DNA of 64,000 bases from Williamsia muralis (GCF_002735905.1 NZ_PEBD01000010.1:620001-684000), one strand, 5' to 3'; numbered from the stretch's first letter, positions 9,245 through 17,724 are shown. Notes: a model not told the origin generated them from the letters alone. Translations and numbers: made by a program.

Positions 9245-9492
9245 GCGACACCGGCGAGGAGCTTGCTCACCACCGCTTCGAGGTTGCTGACCGTCGCGAA
9301 TGTTGCCTTCTTCAGATCTTCGTCGGGGAACTCGACATCGAACTCGTCCTCGAGCGCCAGCATCACGTTCACACTCGCGTGCGAGGTCAGGCCCAGCTCG
9401 TACAGGTCGGCGTCGTCCTCAACCGACTGCGCGTCCACGGCGAGTCTCCCGTGTGCCGCGAGGATGTCGCGAATCTGATCTTTCACCGACAC
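9241..9492 (-). CDS. Acyl carrier protein dedicated to an amino acid:CP ligase
   Basis: 83 residues, GTG start with an AAAGGA ribosome site a few bases upstream. A typical four-helix carrier protein: acidic, with YELGLTSHASV at the phosphopantetheine site. The attachment serine is Ser37 in GLTS, where fatty-acid ACPs have DSL. Helix III is EDEFDVEFPDEDL. This GLTS version is the type served by synthetase-like amino acid:carrier-protein ligases rather than by fatty acid synthases. It is the first gene of a minus-strand operon (carrier, DUF1839, GH2, acpS) and is divergent from the operon that encodes the ligase. Confidence 0.9.
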   Translation of the reverse strand: MSVKDQIRDILAAHGRLAVDAQSVEDDADLYELGLTSHASVNVMLALEDEFDVEFPDEDLKKATFATVSNLEAVVSKLLAGVA

Positions 9493-9680
9493 GATCCTTT
9501 CAGTAGCAAGTCGCCCGTGCGAGAAGAGCGTTCAAACGTATGACAGTGGAATCCATTCTGCCATCCACGTTTTCCGCATATAGCGATGTAGATTACAGTA
9601 CGACCAGGAGCCATTGCCCGTCACACAGTTCGGCTGGGCGTCATCGCGCACCACGCGCCCTACCCGTACAGAGGTCCTCC
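9493..9680. promoter_or_regulatory. Divergent promoter region of the amino acid:carrier-protein locus
   Basis: 188 bases between the carrier-protein gene (minus) and the acyl-CoA-dehydrogenase-like gene (plus), which must hold the promoters for both operons. It has an A/T-rich stretch at about 9568-9600, unusual in this genome, and a GAGG ribosome site at 9671-9674 that fixes the plus-strand start at 9681. No regulator gene lies in the locus and I see no convincing long palindrome. Confidence 0.6.
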
Positions 9681-10844
9681 ATGACTGTCGACTCCACGCG
9701 CGACGGCGCCGCACCGATCGACGTCACGGGCGCGGTGAAAGCCGCAGCAGCCAATGCACACATAGTCGACCGCGACGCACGGTTCCCGGTCGAGGCCGTC
9801 ACCGCCATGAAGGACGCCGGACTCCTGTCGTGTTCGCTGCCCACGGAGTTGGGCGGTAGGTCGGCCACTATGACCGACCTCGCGTCGTACGCCCGTTCCC
9901 TCGGAGCTGCGTGCAGTTCGGCGGCCATGGTCTTCGCGATGCACCACACGCAGGCCCTCACGCTCCGCTGGCACGGCGCGCAGGGCGACATCGCCGACCT
10001 CACCCGATCGATCGCGCAGAACGAGTCGCTGCTCGCCTCGGCGACCACGGAGATCACCACCGGCGGCGACGTCCGGTCATCCACCTGCGCAGTGGTTGTC
10101 GAGGGCGAGCGCGTGACGCTGTCCAAGAACGCCCCGGTGATCTCCTACGGCGAGTACGCCGATCACATCTGCGCCACTGCCCGGCGCGGCCCCGACAGTC
10201 CGCCCAGCGACCAGGTGCTGGTGATCTGCCCCGCCGCCGACACCGTGCTGGAGAAGACCGGGACGTGGGACGTCCTGGGGTTCCGCGGTACGTGCAGTCC
10301 CGGATTCCAGCTCAACGCCGACACCGACGCCCGCAACGTCCTGCCGGTCGACTACGCCACCATCTCCGCGCACACGATGTTGCCTGCCTCGCACACGCTC
10401 TGGGCCTCGGTGTGGCTGGGGATCGCCGACGCCGCGGTGAACAAGGCGCGGGTGCAAATCCGCGCCGACGCCAAACGCAACTCGGGGGCGCCCACCGATC
10501 GCACCGCCGCGTTCGCCGATCTGCTGGTGATCCACCAACGCTTCGCGTCCTCGGTGGCCGAGGAAGTCCGACGGTACGAGACCTTCCTGGAGTTGGGCGA
10601 GCTCGAGACCACAGTGGGATTCGCGATCGCAATGAACAATCTCAAATTGAACGCATCCAAAGCAGTGGTCGAGGTGGTCGCCGGCGCACTCGGCCTGGTG
10701 GGAATCAACGCTTACCGTGAAGATCACGCGGCCTCGATGGGGCGTCTGCTGCGCGATGCCTACGGGCCACAACTGATGGTCTCCAATGACCGTATTCGCG
10801 CAAACAATGCGCGACTTGTTCTTGCATACCGGGGGAAACCATGA
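9681..10844 (+). CDS. Acyl-CoA dehydrogenase-like flavoprotein
   Basis: 387 residues with acyl-CoA dehydrogenase architecture: helical N-terminal domain (LPTELGGRSATMTDLASYARSLG), beta middle domain (NESLLASATTE, then FRGTCSPGFQL) and helical C-terminal domain. The frame extends upstream to 9540, but GAGG at 9671-9674 and the clean ATG at 9681 give the start. I cannot identify the catalytic glutamate of CoA-ester dehydrogenases with confidence, so the chemistry is open. Homologues are known to oxidise amino acids on carrier proteins (for example prolyl-carrier protein to a pyrrole). The neighbours make oxidation of an aminoacyl-carrier protein the best guess. It is coupled to the ligase gene by ATGA. 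Confidence 0.8.
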   Translation: MTVDSTRDGAAPIDVTGAVKAAAANAHIVDRDARFPVEAVTAMKDAGLLSCSLPTELGGRSATMTDLASYARSLGAACSSAAMVFAMHHTQALTLRWHGAQGDIADLTRSIAQNESLLASATTEITTGGDVRSSTCAVVVEGERVTLSKNAPVISYGEYADHICATARRGPDSPPSDQVLVICPAADTVLEKTGTWDVLGFRGTCSPGFQLNADTDARNVLPVDYATISAHTMLPASHTLWASVWLGIADAAVNKARVQIRADAKRNSGAPTDRTAAFADLLVIHQRFASSVAEEVRRYETFLELGELETTVGFAIAMNNLKLNASKAVVEVVAGALGLVGINAYREDHAASMGRLLRDAYGPQLMVSNDRIRANNARLVLAYRGKP

Positions 10845-11788
10845 CAATCGCCGACCACGCGGAGACCGAACTCGAAGTTTCACGTCGCGCGTTCCGTGAT
10901 GAATTGATCGCCGCTGATCTGCTCGTCCCATCCGGCATAGACGGTTTGTTCGGTAGGGGCGCTGTATTCGAAGACATCGTTGATGGAATCGACCGGTATG
11001 TCCGGTCGGCCGGCCTCGAAGCACACGGCACAGGTATTCGCCGTCTGCGCTTTCCTCCGGTGTTTCCGCGAGAGTCTTTCGAAAAAACCGACTACATCGC
11101 TTCTTTCCCTAATCTGACGGGATCGATCTCCACTTTTGTGGGCGACAACAAAGACCATCGAAAGCTTCTCGGCGATCGGGACGCCGGCGCGAGCTGGGAC
11201 CACCACCTCTCCCCGGCGGGCACCATGCTGGTCTCGGCTGCCTGCCATCCGTGCTACTCGAGCCTGAGCGGCGTGCTACCCGACGGCGGCGTCACGTTGG
11301 ACGTGTACGGGTACTGCTTCCGGCATGAACCCGCCATCGACCCCGCGCGGATGCAGGCGTTCCGGATGCACGAGTTCGTTGTCGTCGGGACGCCGGAAGC
11401 AGCGCAGCAGCACCGAGATTCATGGGTACCCAGGGGTTTACAGGTGCTGGCAGATCTGGGCCTCGAAGCTGCGGCGGTGGCTGCCAACGACCCGTTCTTC
11501 GGCCGCGTCGGCAAGATGCTGGCGGCCAACCAGCTGCAGGAGAGCCTCAAAACCGAACTGGTGGTACGCCTTTACGGCGACCTGGACGACGGAACCGCTC
11601 TGGTGTCGTGCAATTGCCATCGCGAACACTTCGGCCACAGCTTCGACATCAAGACGTCCGACGGCGCGCCCGCCCACAGCGCGTGCGTCGGTTTCGGCAT
11701 GGAACGGATCGCCCTGGCGATGCTGCGCACCCATGGCTTGGACGTCACCCGCTGGCCGACGGACTTGCGCACCCGATTCGAGGCGTGA
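10841..11788 (+). CDS. Amino acid:[carrier protein] ligase, seryl-tRNA-synthetase-like
   Basis: 315 residues; a class II synthetase catalytic core without a tRNA-binding domain. It should activate an amino acid with ATP and load it on the phosphopantetheine of a carrier protein. Motif 2 is YCFRHEP with Arg161 and Glu163; motif 3 is GFGMERIALAML with Arg289. The zinc ligands expected from the characterised Bradyrhizobium enzyme are present with matching spacing: Cys135 (SAACHP), Glu178 (RMHEF) and Cys282 (SACVGF). Known relatives charge glycine or alanine; specificity here is not predictable from sequence. The partner carrier protein is divergent at 9241-9492. The start overlaps the upstream stop (ATGA) and the stop TGA shares its last base with the next ATG. 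Confidence 0.9.
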   Translation: MTIADHAETELEVSRRAFRDELIAADLLVPSGIDGLFGRGAVFEDIVDGIDRYVRSAGLEAHGTGIRRLRFPPVFPRESFEKTDYIASFPNLTGSISTFVGDNKDHRKLLGDRDAGASWDHHLSPAGTMLVSAACHPCYSSLSGVLPDGGVTLDVYGYCFRHEPAIDPARMQAFRMHEFVVVGTPEAAQQHRDSWVPRGLQVLADLGLEAAAVAANDPFFGRVGKMLAANQLQESLKTELVVRLYGDLDDGTALVSCNCHREHFGHSFDIKTSDGAPAHSACVGFGMERIALAMLRTHGLDVTRWPTDLRTRFEA

Positions 11789-13527
11789 TGCACGCGAGTC
11801 CAGACGTCACAACCCAATTGACGTACTTCGGACCCGCGGACACCCCTTTGTTCGGTGTGGTGTGCACTCCTCGCGATGGTCGGGTTCGCGGGGGTGTGGT
11901 GCTGTGCCCGCCGCTGGGGAAAGAGCAGGCCGACAGCACGCGGGGAATGAAATTGCTCGCCGAAAGGCTGGCCGCACAAGGATTCCTTGTGCTGCGGTTC
12001 GATTACCTCTGCACCGGTGAGTCCGCGGGCGCGCAGGACTCGCCGGACGCCGCCGACGCATGGCTGGGCAGCATCGCGTCGGCAGTGCAGTTCGTACGCG
12101 ACGCCGGCGCGGAAACAGTTGCGCTGGTAGGACTTCGAGTCGGCGCGCTTCTGGCGTGCCAGCAGGTCGACCGCCTGGGACCACTCGCCGCACTGGTGCT
12201 GTGGGACCCGGTTGTGAACGGACGGCACCACGTCCGTGGTCAATCGGCACTGCACAACATGTCGGTGGGGCCCGTGGATCCGGCTGACGAACGAGTGCAC
12301 CTGGTGGGCGCCTCGCTGCATTCGACCACCGCCGCGCAGCTGTCCCGGATGCGGGTGACCGCCGACGTCCTCGCCGAGGATCAAAGGCTGCCTGTGCTGT
12401 GTGCGATCAGGGACACCGATCTCGAACTGCCTGTGGTCAAGGCACTCGGTCAGCGCGGGGCCCGGGTTGCCCCGATCGGCGACCCGACCCGTTTCATCGC
12501 GTCGGAGACCGTGTACTTCGAGCTGCCCATCCGCGCGGTCGAGGTGATCGCCCGGTGGGTCGATGCGGTTCTTCCGAAAACCGTTGCACCGGTGAATGTT
12601 CGGCAACAGATGCGGATCACCGTCGGGACCGGTGCCGGTGGTCCGGACATCGACAAGAGCATCACCGTCCTGCCCGGTGGCACGGTGGTGTGGGAGACCG
12701 CACCCACCGACAGTCCCCGTGGAGTCGACAACCTGCTGATGGCGTACTCCACCGCAAACGACATCCGCACCGGTCCGGCGCGCCTGTGGGTGGAGGCCGG
12801 CGACCTGGTGGCGGGCCGCAACGGTCGAACCATTCGCTTCGATCGTCCGGGGGTCGGTGAATCCGGAAACGTCGACGCCGATGACGATTTTGCACCGCTC
12901 TACACCCCGGAGTCCGTCGAGCAGGCACGTGCGGTGTTCGACTTCGCGGCCGGACGTCCGTCCCGAATCGTCCACGCAGGCTTGTGTTCTGGTTCCTGGC
13001 TTGCCGCTCACGGCGGATGCTGGCCGGAGGAGTCCCACGTGGTGATGGTGAACCCGCTGATGTGGCGTCTGCGCGCTCGGACGTTCGACACCGCCATGGC
13101 GATCGCCAGTGGCGCCGCCTCGCAACCTGTGGACAGCACCGGCGCCGGTGCGCCCTGGTCGACCAGGGCGCAGGCGCGGCTTCGGGGCACGCTGGGCCCG
13201 TCCCTTCGCAAGCACATGCCGTACCCGCTGGTCGGTGTACTCGGAGCCGCCGGTGTTGTGCAAGCGCCCCGACTGTTGCTCAGAGAGCTGGCAGGTAGAG
13301 GTCTGCGTCCCGATGTGTTGTTCTCGCCGTGGGACCACGAGAGATTCACCGTGAATCGGGGGCCGAAGGCGGTCAGCAAGTTGAAGCCCGACCGTCGGCC
13401 ACAGGTCACCGTCACACCGACCGGTGATCATCCCGGGTTGCACTGGGCGGTTCGTGCCGCGGTGCTCGATCGTTGTCTGTCGGCCCTGGCCGAACCCGGG
13501 GGCGATCGGGCCGCGGTTCAGTGGTGA
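11788..13527 (+). CDS. Tandem alpha/beta-hydrolase, two domains in one chain
   Basis: 579 residues with two alpha/beta-hydrolase-like halves. The first (about 1-260) has VVLCPPLGKEQ and LRFDYLCTGES, but its nucleophile elbow reads GLRVG with Arg117 where Ser is expected, so it is probably inactive. It resembles the hydrolases associated with exosortase A loci. The second half (about 275-579) has FDRPGVGES and an elbow GLCSG with Cys400 as nucleophile, plus a late His in GDHPGLHW. The active half could release or transfer the product from the carrier protein. The ATG at 11788 overlaps the ligase stop (TGATG). The end overlaps the convergent EAL gene by 10 bases. Confidence 0.8.
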   Translation: MHASPDVTTQLTYFGPADTPLFGVVCTPRDGRVRGGVVLCPPLGKEQADSTRGMKLLAERLAAQGFLVLRFDYLCTGESAGAQDSPDAADAWLGSIASAVQFVRDAGAETVALVGLRVGALLACQQVDRLGPLAALVLWDPVVNGRHHVRGQSALHNMSVGPVDPADERVHLVGASLHSTTAAQLSRMRVTADVLAEDQRLPVLCAIRDTDLELPVVKALGQRGARVAPIGDPTRFIASETVYFELPIRAVEVIARWVDAVLPKTVAPVNVRQQMRITVGTGAGGPDIDKSITVLPGGTVVWETAPTDSPRGVDNLLMAYSTANDIRTGPARLWVEAGDLVAGRNGRTIRFDRPGVGESGNVDADDDFAPLYTPESVEQARAVFDFAAGRPSRIVHAGLCSGSWLAAHGGCWPEESHVVMVNPLMWRLRARTFDTAMAIASGAASQPVDSTGAGAPWSTRAQARLRGTLGPSLRKHMPYPLVGVLGAAGVVQAPRLLLRELAGRGLRPDVLFSPWDHERFTVNRGPKAVSKLKPDRRPQVTVTPTGDHPGLHWAVRAAVLDRCLSALAEPGGDRAAVQW

Positions 13528-14834
13528 GTGTTGTCAAAGCTCTCGGCAGGTGCGGGTTTGCCGAAGAGATACCCCTGAACCGTGGTGAACCCCAGCTCGC
13601 GTAGCCCCTGCAGCTCGGAGTCGTGCTCCACCCCTTCGGCGACAGTGGTGATCCCGAGTGAGTCGGACAACGAGCACACTGCCCGGACGATGGTTCTGAT
13701 GGTGTTGTCCGTACCGACCTTGTTGATCAGCGATCTGTCGACCTTGACCACCTTGACCGGTTGCTCCACCATGTAACGCAGTGCGGCATAACCGGTTCCG
13801 AGGTCATCGACACACACGATGCAACCCAATTCGTCCAGCTCGACGAGCGTCTGGGTTGCCGGGGATCCGATCCGGATCAGGTCGCGTTCGGTGACCTCGA
13901 TCCACAGGGTGGACGGTGGAACGCCGGTGGCGTCGAGACCCGCCTGGATGAGCTTCACGAGGCCGGGATCACTCAACTGCCGGACCGAGAAGTTCACCGA
14001 CATGAAGAGACCGAGGTCGCCCGACTCGGCATGCCATTTCGCCAGCTGATGTAGCGCGGCAATCACCCCGAGGCGTCCGATGGGCACGATCAGTGACGTC
14101 TCCTCGGCCGCGTCCAAGAAGTCGGCAGGCGGCCTGATCTCGCCACCGACCCGCCACCGGAGTAGCGATTCGTAGCCCACCGCCTTGAGCGAGTTGATGT
14201 CGACGATCGGCTGGTAGAAGAGTTCGAAATCGCTACCCACGGACTTGGACAGCTCGGTGGTGCGTGCGACCTCACGATGCAGCCGCCCGATGGACTCCGG
14301 ATCCGCGTAACTCACCGCGACGTCGGTCACCAGGGCGCTGTGGACAGCAGCGAGGGCCGCCTGTACGAGCTGGCTGGGACTGGCCGCGGTCGGGACGTCG
14401 GCCGCCGACGCCACGCCGAGACGGGCCTGCACGAAGTACTCGTCGTCGTCGACCTTGGTGGGTCTGCTCATCCGCTCGGTGAGTTCGGTGACGACCTTGT
14501 CCGGGGCGTTGGCCACCGCGTCGAAGACGACAAGCAATTTGTGGTCGTACGGACCCAGGAACACGTCTGCCCTGGGGCTGAGCAACTCTCGGATAGCAGT
14601 ACCCATCGCCGGCCGTAGACGCTCGGTCAGTTCCCAGCCTTCCGCTGCGGCGAGCAGGCCGGTGGGATCGAGACCGATGACAACAACAGCAAGGCGCTCC
14701 ATCCCGATGCCGTCGACGGCGGTCCTGAAGTCGGGGTCTGTATCGAGCGAGCGGCCGGACACGACTGGAGGACGCGGCACCCGAGAACCTCCCTGCCAGC
14801 CCGGTTTGGACGTGAACACACGGGTCTCACCCAT
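13518..14834 (-). CDS. EAL-domain c-di-GMP phosphodiesterase with degenerate GGDEF domain
   Basis: 438 residues, soluble. Residues 40-190 look like a GGDEF domain that has lost its signature. The EAL domain (about 195-438) keeps the metal and substrate residues: Glu222 in YESLLRW (ESL instead of EAL), Asn281, Glu313 in WIEVTE, Asp343-Asp344 in VDDLGTGY, Lys364 in KVVKVDR, Glu400 in VAEGVE, and QGYLFGKP. It should therefore hydrolyse c-di-GMP. It is divergent from a diguanylate cyclase 222 bases away, so the pair probably sets local c-di-GMP levels. The adjacent exopolysaccharide and carrier-protein loci are possible outputs; that link is inference. Confidence 0.88.
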   Translation of the reverse strand: MGETRVFTSKPGWQGGSRVPRPPVVSGRSLDTDPDFRTAVDGIGMERLAVVVIGLDPTGLLAAAEGWELTERLRPAMGTAIRELLSPRADVFLGPYDHKLLVVFDAVANAPDKVVTELTERMSRPTKVDDDEYFVQARLGVASAADVPTAASPSQLVQAALAAVHSALVTDVAVSYADPESIGRLHREVARTTELSKSVGSDFELFYQPIVDINSLKAVGYESLLRWRVGGEIRPPADFLDAAEETSLIVPIGRLGVIAALHQLAKWHAESGDLGLFMSVNFSVRQLSDPGLVKLIQAGLDATGVPPSTLWIEVTERDLIRIGSPATQTLVELDELGCIVCVDDLGTGYAALRYMVEQPVKVVKVDRSLINKVGTDNTIRTIVRAVCSLSDSLGITTVAEGVEHDSELQGLRELGFTTVQGYLFGKPAPAESFDNTHH

Positions 14835-15056
14835 GCGTCAGATGGCCTCACTGTACAGCGACCCGAACGGGATTCTCATCATCGTCGCAGAGTGTGGCGA
14901 ACTTTGACTACAGTGATCGGAGCTGGTTGCAAATGGTTCATTTGGCTATGCATCGAGGGCCGTGCGGGGAGCGCGCTCTGGATGCATCGCTGTCCACTCC
15001 TGAAGTTGCGGCTCTCACCGGGCGCCGTTGTTTCGTTAGGCTGGTAGTCGCTTGTC
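14835..15056. promoter_or_regulatory. Divergent intergenic region between EAL and GGDEF genes
   Basis: 222 bases that must carry promoters for both c-di-GMP genes. I see no strong inverted repeat, RNA gene or small reading frame with a good ribosome site. The cyclase start is uncertain, so the true gap may be somewhat longer. Confidence 0.4.
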
Positions 15057-16187
15057 GTGAGGCATTTCTGGGGGCGTTTTGACGCTCGGTCCACAGCTGT
15101 TCTGGTGAGTACTGCCGGCGTGTCCCCGCTGCCCCTGTTCGCTTTTTTCGCCCCGTCGTTCATCAACGACGGCCAGATGATCTTCGTGGTCGTCATCTGG
15201 CTGTTCACTCTCGCCAGCCTCGCAGTCACCCTCCGACGAGGCCGTTTGAGCGATCGAGAGTTCATGGTCATCGGCCTGGGAGCAATGCTGTGCATCTTCG
15301 GGGCGTCGCTGGTGGTCACGGACCCGGCCGCGGCACGCGCAATCGTGTCCCTGCTGGCGGTCCTCCCGGCCATTGCGGCCATGGGTTCGTCACGATGGGT
15401 GACGGGCGCGTTCACGATGATCGCGGTGTCACTGGCGGTCACGTCGTCGGTGGTCGAAGTGACATCGACGACCGCGCTGCTGGTCGCCGGCACTGCCGCC
15501 GTCATCACGGTCATCGTGCCGGTGTCCATGGTGGCGGCGCTGCGCGCATCGCTACGAATTGCCATGGACAAACTCGCCAGGCTTGGTGAGACCGACCCGC
15601 TGACCGGCCTTCTGAACCGGCGCGGACTGCTAAAGCGCAGCGGCGGTCTGCTCGACTCGGCGACCAAGCTGGGCCGATGCATCGGCTTCATGATGATCGA
15701 CGTCGACGATTTCAAGATCGTGAACGACACCTACGGACACGCCTACGGGGACACGGAACTTCGCGGGACGGCCGCGGCGATTCGGCGGGCGTCCGGTCCA
15801 GACGCGCTCGCCAGCAGGATCGGCGGGGAGGAGTTCGTCGTGATGGCAGCGGTGAACGGAGCTGCCGAGCTGGTGCACTTGGCCGAACGGATACGAGAGG
15901 GTGTAGCTCACGATTGCATGGTCACCATCAGCATCGGCGCTGTCTACGCACCGGTGGCGCGTTCGGCACAGGGGAGCCCGAACATCGAGCAGGTCATCGA
16001 CGGTCTCACCCGGTCGGCAGACAAGTGCGTCTACACGGCCAAGGACAGTGGTCGCGACCGTGTGGTGTCCAGCGAAGTACCGGAGATTGCGTGGGTGCCG
16101 GGAGGGCCCAGCGAACCGGAGGGTGAATTCACCACCGAGCGCAGCACCAGCATCCTCGACCTCGTCCGCCGAGCGAACCCCCGTTGA
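15057..16187 (+). CDS. Membrane diguanylate cyclase (GGDEF)
   Basis: 376 residues. The N-terminal half (to about 165) has five or six membrane segments with no recognisable ligand domain. The cyclase domain begins at DPLTGLLNRRGL (180-191), has the metal-binding IDVDDFKIVNDTYGH, and carries GGEEF at 256-260. The RxxD inhibitory site normally just upstream is absent (GPDALASRIGGEEF), so feedback by c-di-GMP is not expected. A GTG at 15057 is used as start because it opens just before the first membrane segment; no good ribosome site decides it. Divergent from the EAL phosphodiesterase. Confidence 0.85.
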   Translation: MRHFWGRFDARSTAVLVSTAGVSPLPLFAFFAPSFINDGQMIFVVVIWLFTLASLAVTLRRGRLSDREFMVIGLGAMLCIFGASLVVTDPAAARAIVSLLAVLPAIAAMGSSRWVTGAFTMIAVSLAVTSSVVEVTSTTALLVAGTAAVITVIVPVSMVAALRASLRIAMDKLARLGETDPLTGLLNRRGLLKRSGGLLDSATKLGRCIGFMMIDVDDFKIVNDTYGHAYGDTELRGTAAAIRRASGPDALASRIGGEEFVVMAAVNGAAELVHLAERIREGVAHDCMVTISIGAVYAPVARSAQGSPNIEQVIDGLTRSADKCVYTAKDSGRDRVVSSEVPEIAWVPGGPSEPEGEFTTERSTSILDLVRRANPR

Positions 16188-16220
16188 ACTGACGTTTCGC
16201 CGGCGGGACGAGCTGCGCTG

Positions 16221-17471
16221 TCAGGTGAGTTCTTCGGTCTCCAAGACGAAACCGGCCGACTCGAGGCGCTCGATGAGAACGTCGCCGATCGCTGCGGCGG
16301 GGGTCAGCACACCGGTCCGATTCGGCAGCACGTCCCGGTGCAATGCAAGGGAGAGTGCACTCTCGGCGAGCATGACCGCGGTGGCCTTGTACCCGGGGTC
16401 GCCTTTGGCTCGCATCCGCGACCGGTAGCGCCTGCCGGTGCTGGTGGTGGTGTAGGTCTCGGTGGTGAAATGACCTGTCTCGCGGACCTTTTCACTCGGT
16501 CCCTCGCCTGGTTTGGGAAGGATCCGGTCGAGTACGCTGCGTACCGGTCCCACGGACATGGCGCCGAGGAAGGCCACGGTCCCGGCGCTGACGGCACCGG
16601 CAACAGCGGTCGAGACGCCCGGGACGCCGCCCACGTACATTGCTTCGCCGTAGTGGAAGTCGTCGCCGTAGGCGCCATCGAGCAGAGCGTTGGATCGACG
16701 GACGATGCGGGTGTTGTAGCTCGCCATGAAAAACGGCGCGAGCGTTCCCTTTAGTGATGGATCGACCTTGGACCCGCTGATCATCGCCATGTCGCTGGGC
16801 TCTGCGCTGCGTTTGATGCCTGCTCTCTCACCGGGGGCCGTCGAGAGGGCGTGAGGGTCGAGCAGCGTTCGCCGGGTGTCGGGGTCCGCGGCTTCTTTGG
16901 CGATCACCCGCATCGAGTCGACCGTGCCGCCGCTGACGCCGCCACGGAAACTGCGCACGACCATGGTGGTGTCACCCATCGAGCCGGCCTGGTCTGCGGT
17001 GATGCGTTTGTGGAGGAGATAAACGCCGAGATCCGATGGCACGGAGTCGAACCCGCAGGAGTGCACGATACGTGCGCCGGTCGCCTCGGCCTGCTCGCCG
17101 TACTTGTCGATCGACAGGCGTACGAAGGGCACCTCGCCGGTGAGATCGACGTAATCGGTACCCGCGTTGGCGGCAGCGGCCAGCACGCTCTCGCCGAACT
17201 TGAGGTAGGGGCCGACCGTGGTGCAGATGACGCGAGTGCGTGCGGCCATCGCATCGAGGGAGGCGGGCGAGTTGATGTCGGCGACCACGAGGGGCCAGGT
17301 ATCCGCCGGTGCCGGCAGGTCGAAACGCACCTGGGCCAACTTGTGTTCACTACGGCCGGCAAGCGCGATTTTGGTTCCCTCTGGTGCGAGCTCGGCCAGG
17401 TAGGCGGCAGTCAGCTTGCCGACAAATCCTGTGGCCCCGAAAACGATGACGTCGAACTCCCGATCACTCAT
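16221..17471 (-). CDS. Saccharopine dehydrogenase-like / trans-acting enoyl reductase family protein
   Basis: 416 residues. N-terminal NAD(P)-binding Rossmann fold with FGATGFVGK, followed by GRSEHKLAQVRFDL and TVGPYLKFGESVLAA. The frame continues upstream, but the ATG at 17471 sits directly before the Rossmann strand. Mycobacterial relatives (the Rv2449c/Rv2953 group) are annotated as saccharopine dehydrogenases or as trans enoyl reductases of lipid synthesis; the lysine-pathway name is probably wrong here. The middle HSCGFDSVPSDLGVYLL is a family hallmark. The substrate is unknown, with a lipid more likely than an amino acid. Confidence 0.85.
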   Translation of the reverse strand: MSDREFDVIVFGATGFVGKLTAAYLAELAPEGTKIALAGRSEHKLAQVRFDLPAPADTWPLVVADINSPASLDAMAARTRVICTTVGPYLKFGESVLAAAANAGTDYVDLTGEVPFVRLSIDKYGEQAEATGARIVHSCGFDSVPSDLGVYLLHKRITADQAGSMGDTTMVVRSFRGGVSGGTVDSMRVIAKEAADPDTRRTLLDPHALSTAPGERAGIKRSAEPSDMAMISGSKVDPSLKGTLAPFFMASYNTRIVRRSNALLDGAYGDDFHYGEAMYVGGVPGVSTAVAGAVSAGTVAFLGAMSVGPVRSVLDRILPKPGEGPSEKVRETGHFTTETYTTTSTGRRYRSRMRAKGDPGYKATAVMLAESALSLALHRDVLPNRTGVLTPAAAIGDVLIERLESAGFVLETEELT

Positions 17472-17568
17472 GACCCCGACCTTACTGACGCGAGACGCGA
17501 CCGGCGAAAAAATCTCGCCAACCGCGTCTCGTTGGTTGTGGTGTCTGGCGGCAGAGCCGCTGCAGACG

Positions 17569-17724
17569 TCAGTAGTAGTGCGCTCGTCCACCGACCTTGC
17601 GACCGGTCGCGCCCAGGATCCAGAGCACCGCCCCGACCACGATCAAGATGGCTCCGACGATGTACAGAATGTTGATGCTGAACACAAGACCGAGAATCAG
17701 CAGAAGCAATCCCAGAATGATCAT
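17569..17724 (-). CDS. Small hydrophobic membrane protein (51 aa)
   Basis: 51 residues: MIILGLLLLILGLVFSI, a second hydrophobic stretch IVGAILIVVGAVLWILGATG, then a short polar tail GRKVGGRAHYY. GGAG lies just upstream of the ATG. The two-helix hairpin with a Gly-Arg-rich tail matches a widespread actinobacterial family of tiny membrane proteins of unknown function (DUF6131-like). It stands alone, between the saccharopine-dehydrogenase-like gene and the AbrB transporter gene. Confidence 0.75.
   Translation of the reverse strand: MIILGLLLLILGLVFSINILYIVGAILIVVGAVLWILGATGRKVGGRAHYY

Noticed and set aside
9540-9680. Longer N-terminus for the acyl-CoA-dehydrogenase-like protein
   Set aside because: The extra 47 residues lie in the shared promoter region and lack family similarity; a GAGG site precedes the ATG at 9681.
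11572-13443. 623-codon open frame on the minus strand
   Set aside because: It is the antisense shadow of the tandem hydrolase and the ligase end, with no domain, no ribosome site and Arg/His-rich composition typical of high-GC shadow frames.
16221-17471. Lysine-pathway saccharopine dehydrogenase
   Set aside because: The sequence follows the mycobacterial lipid-associated branch, and no lysine genes are nearby.
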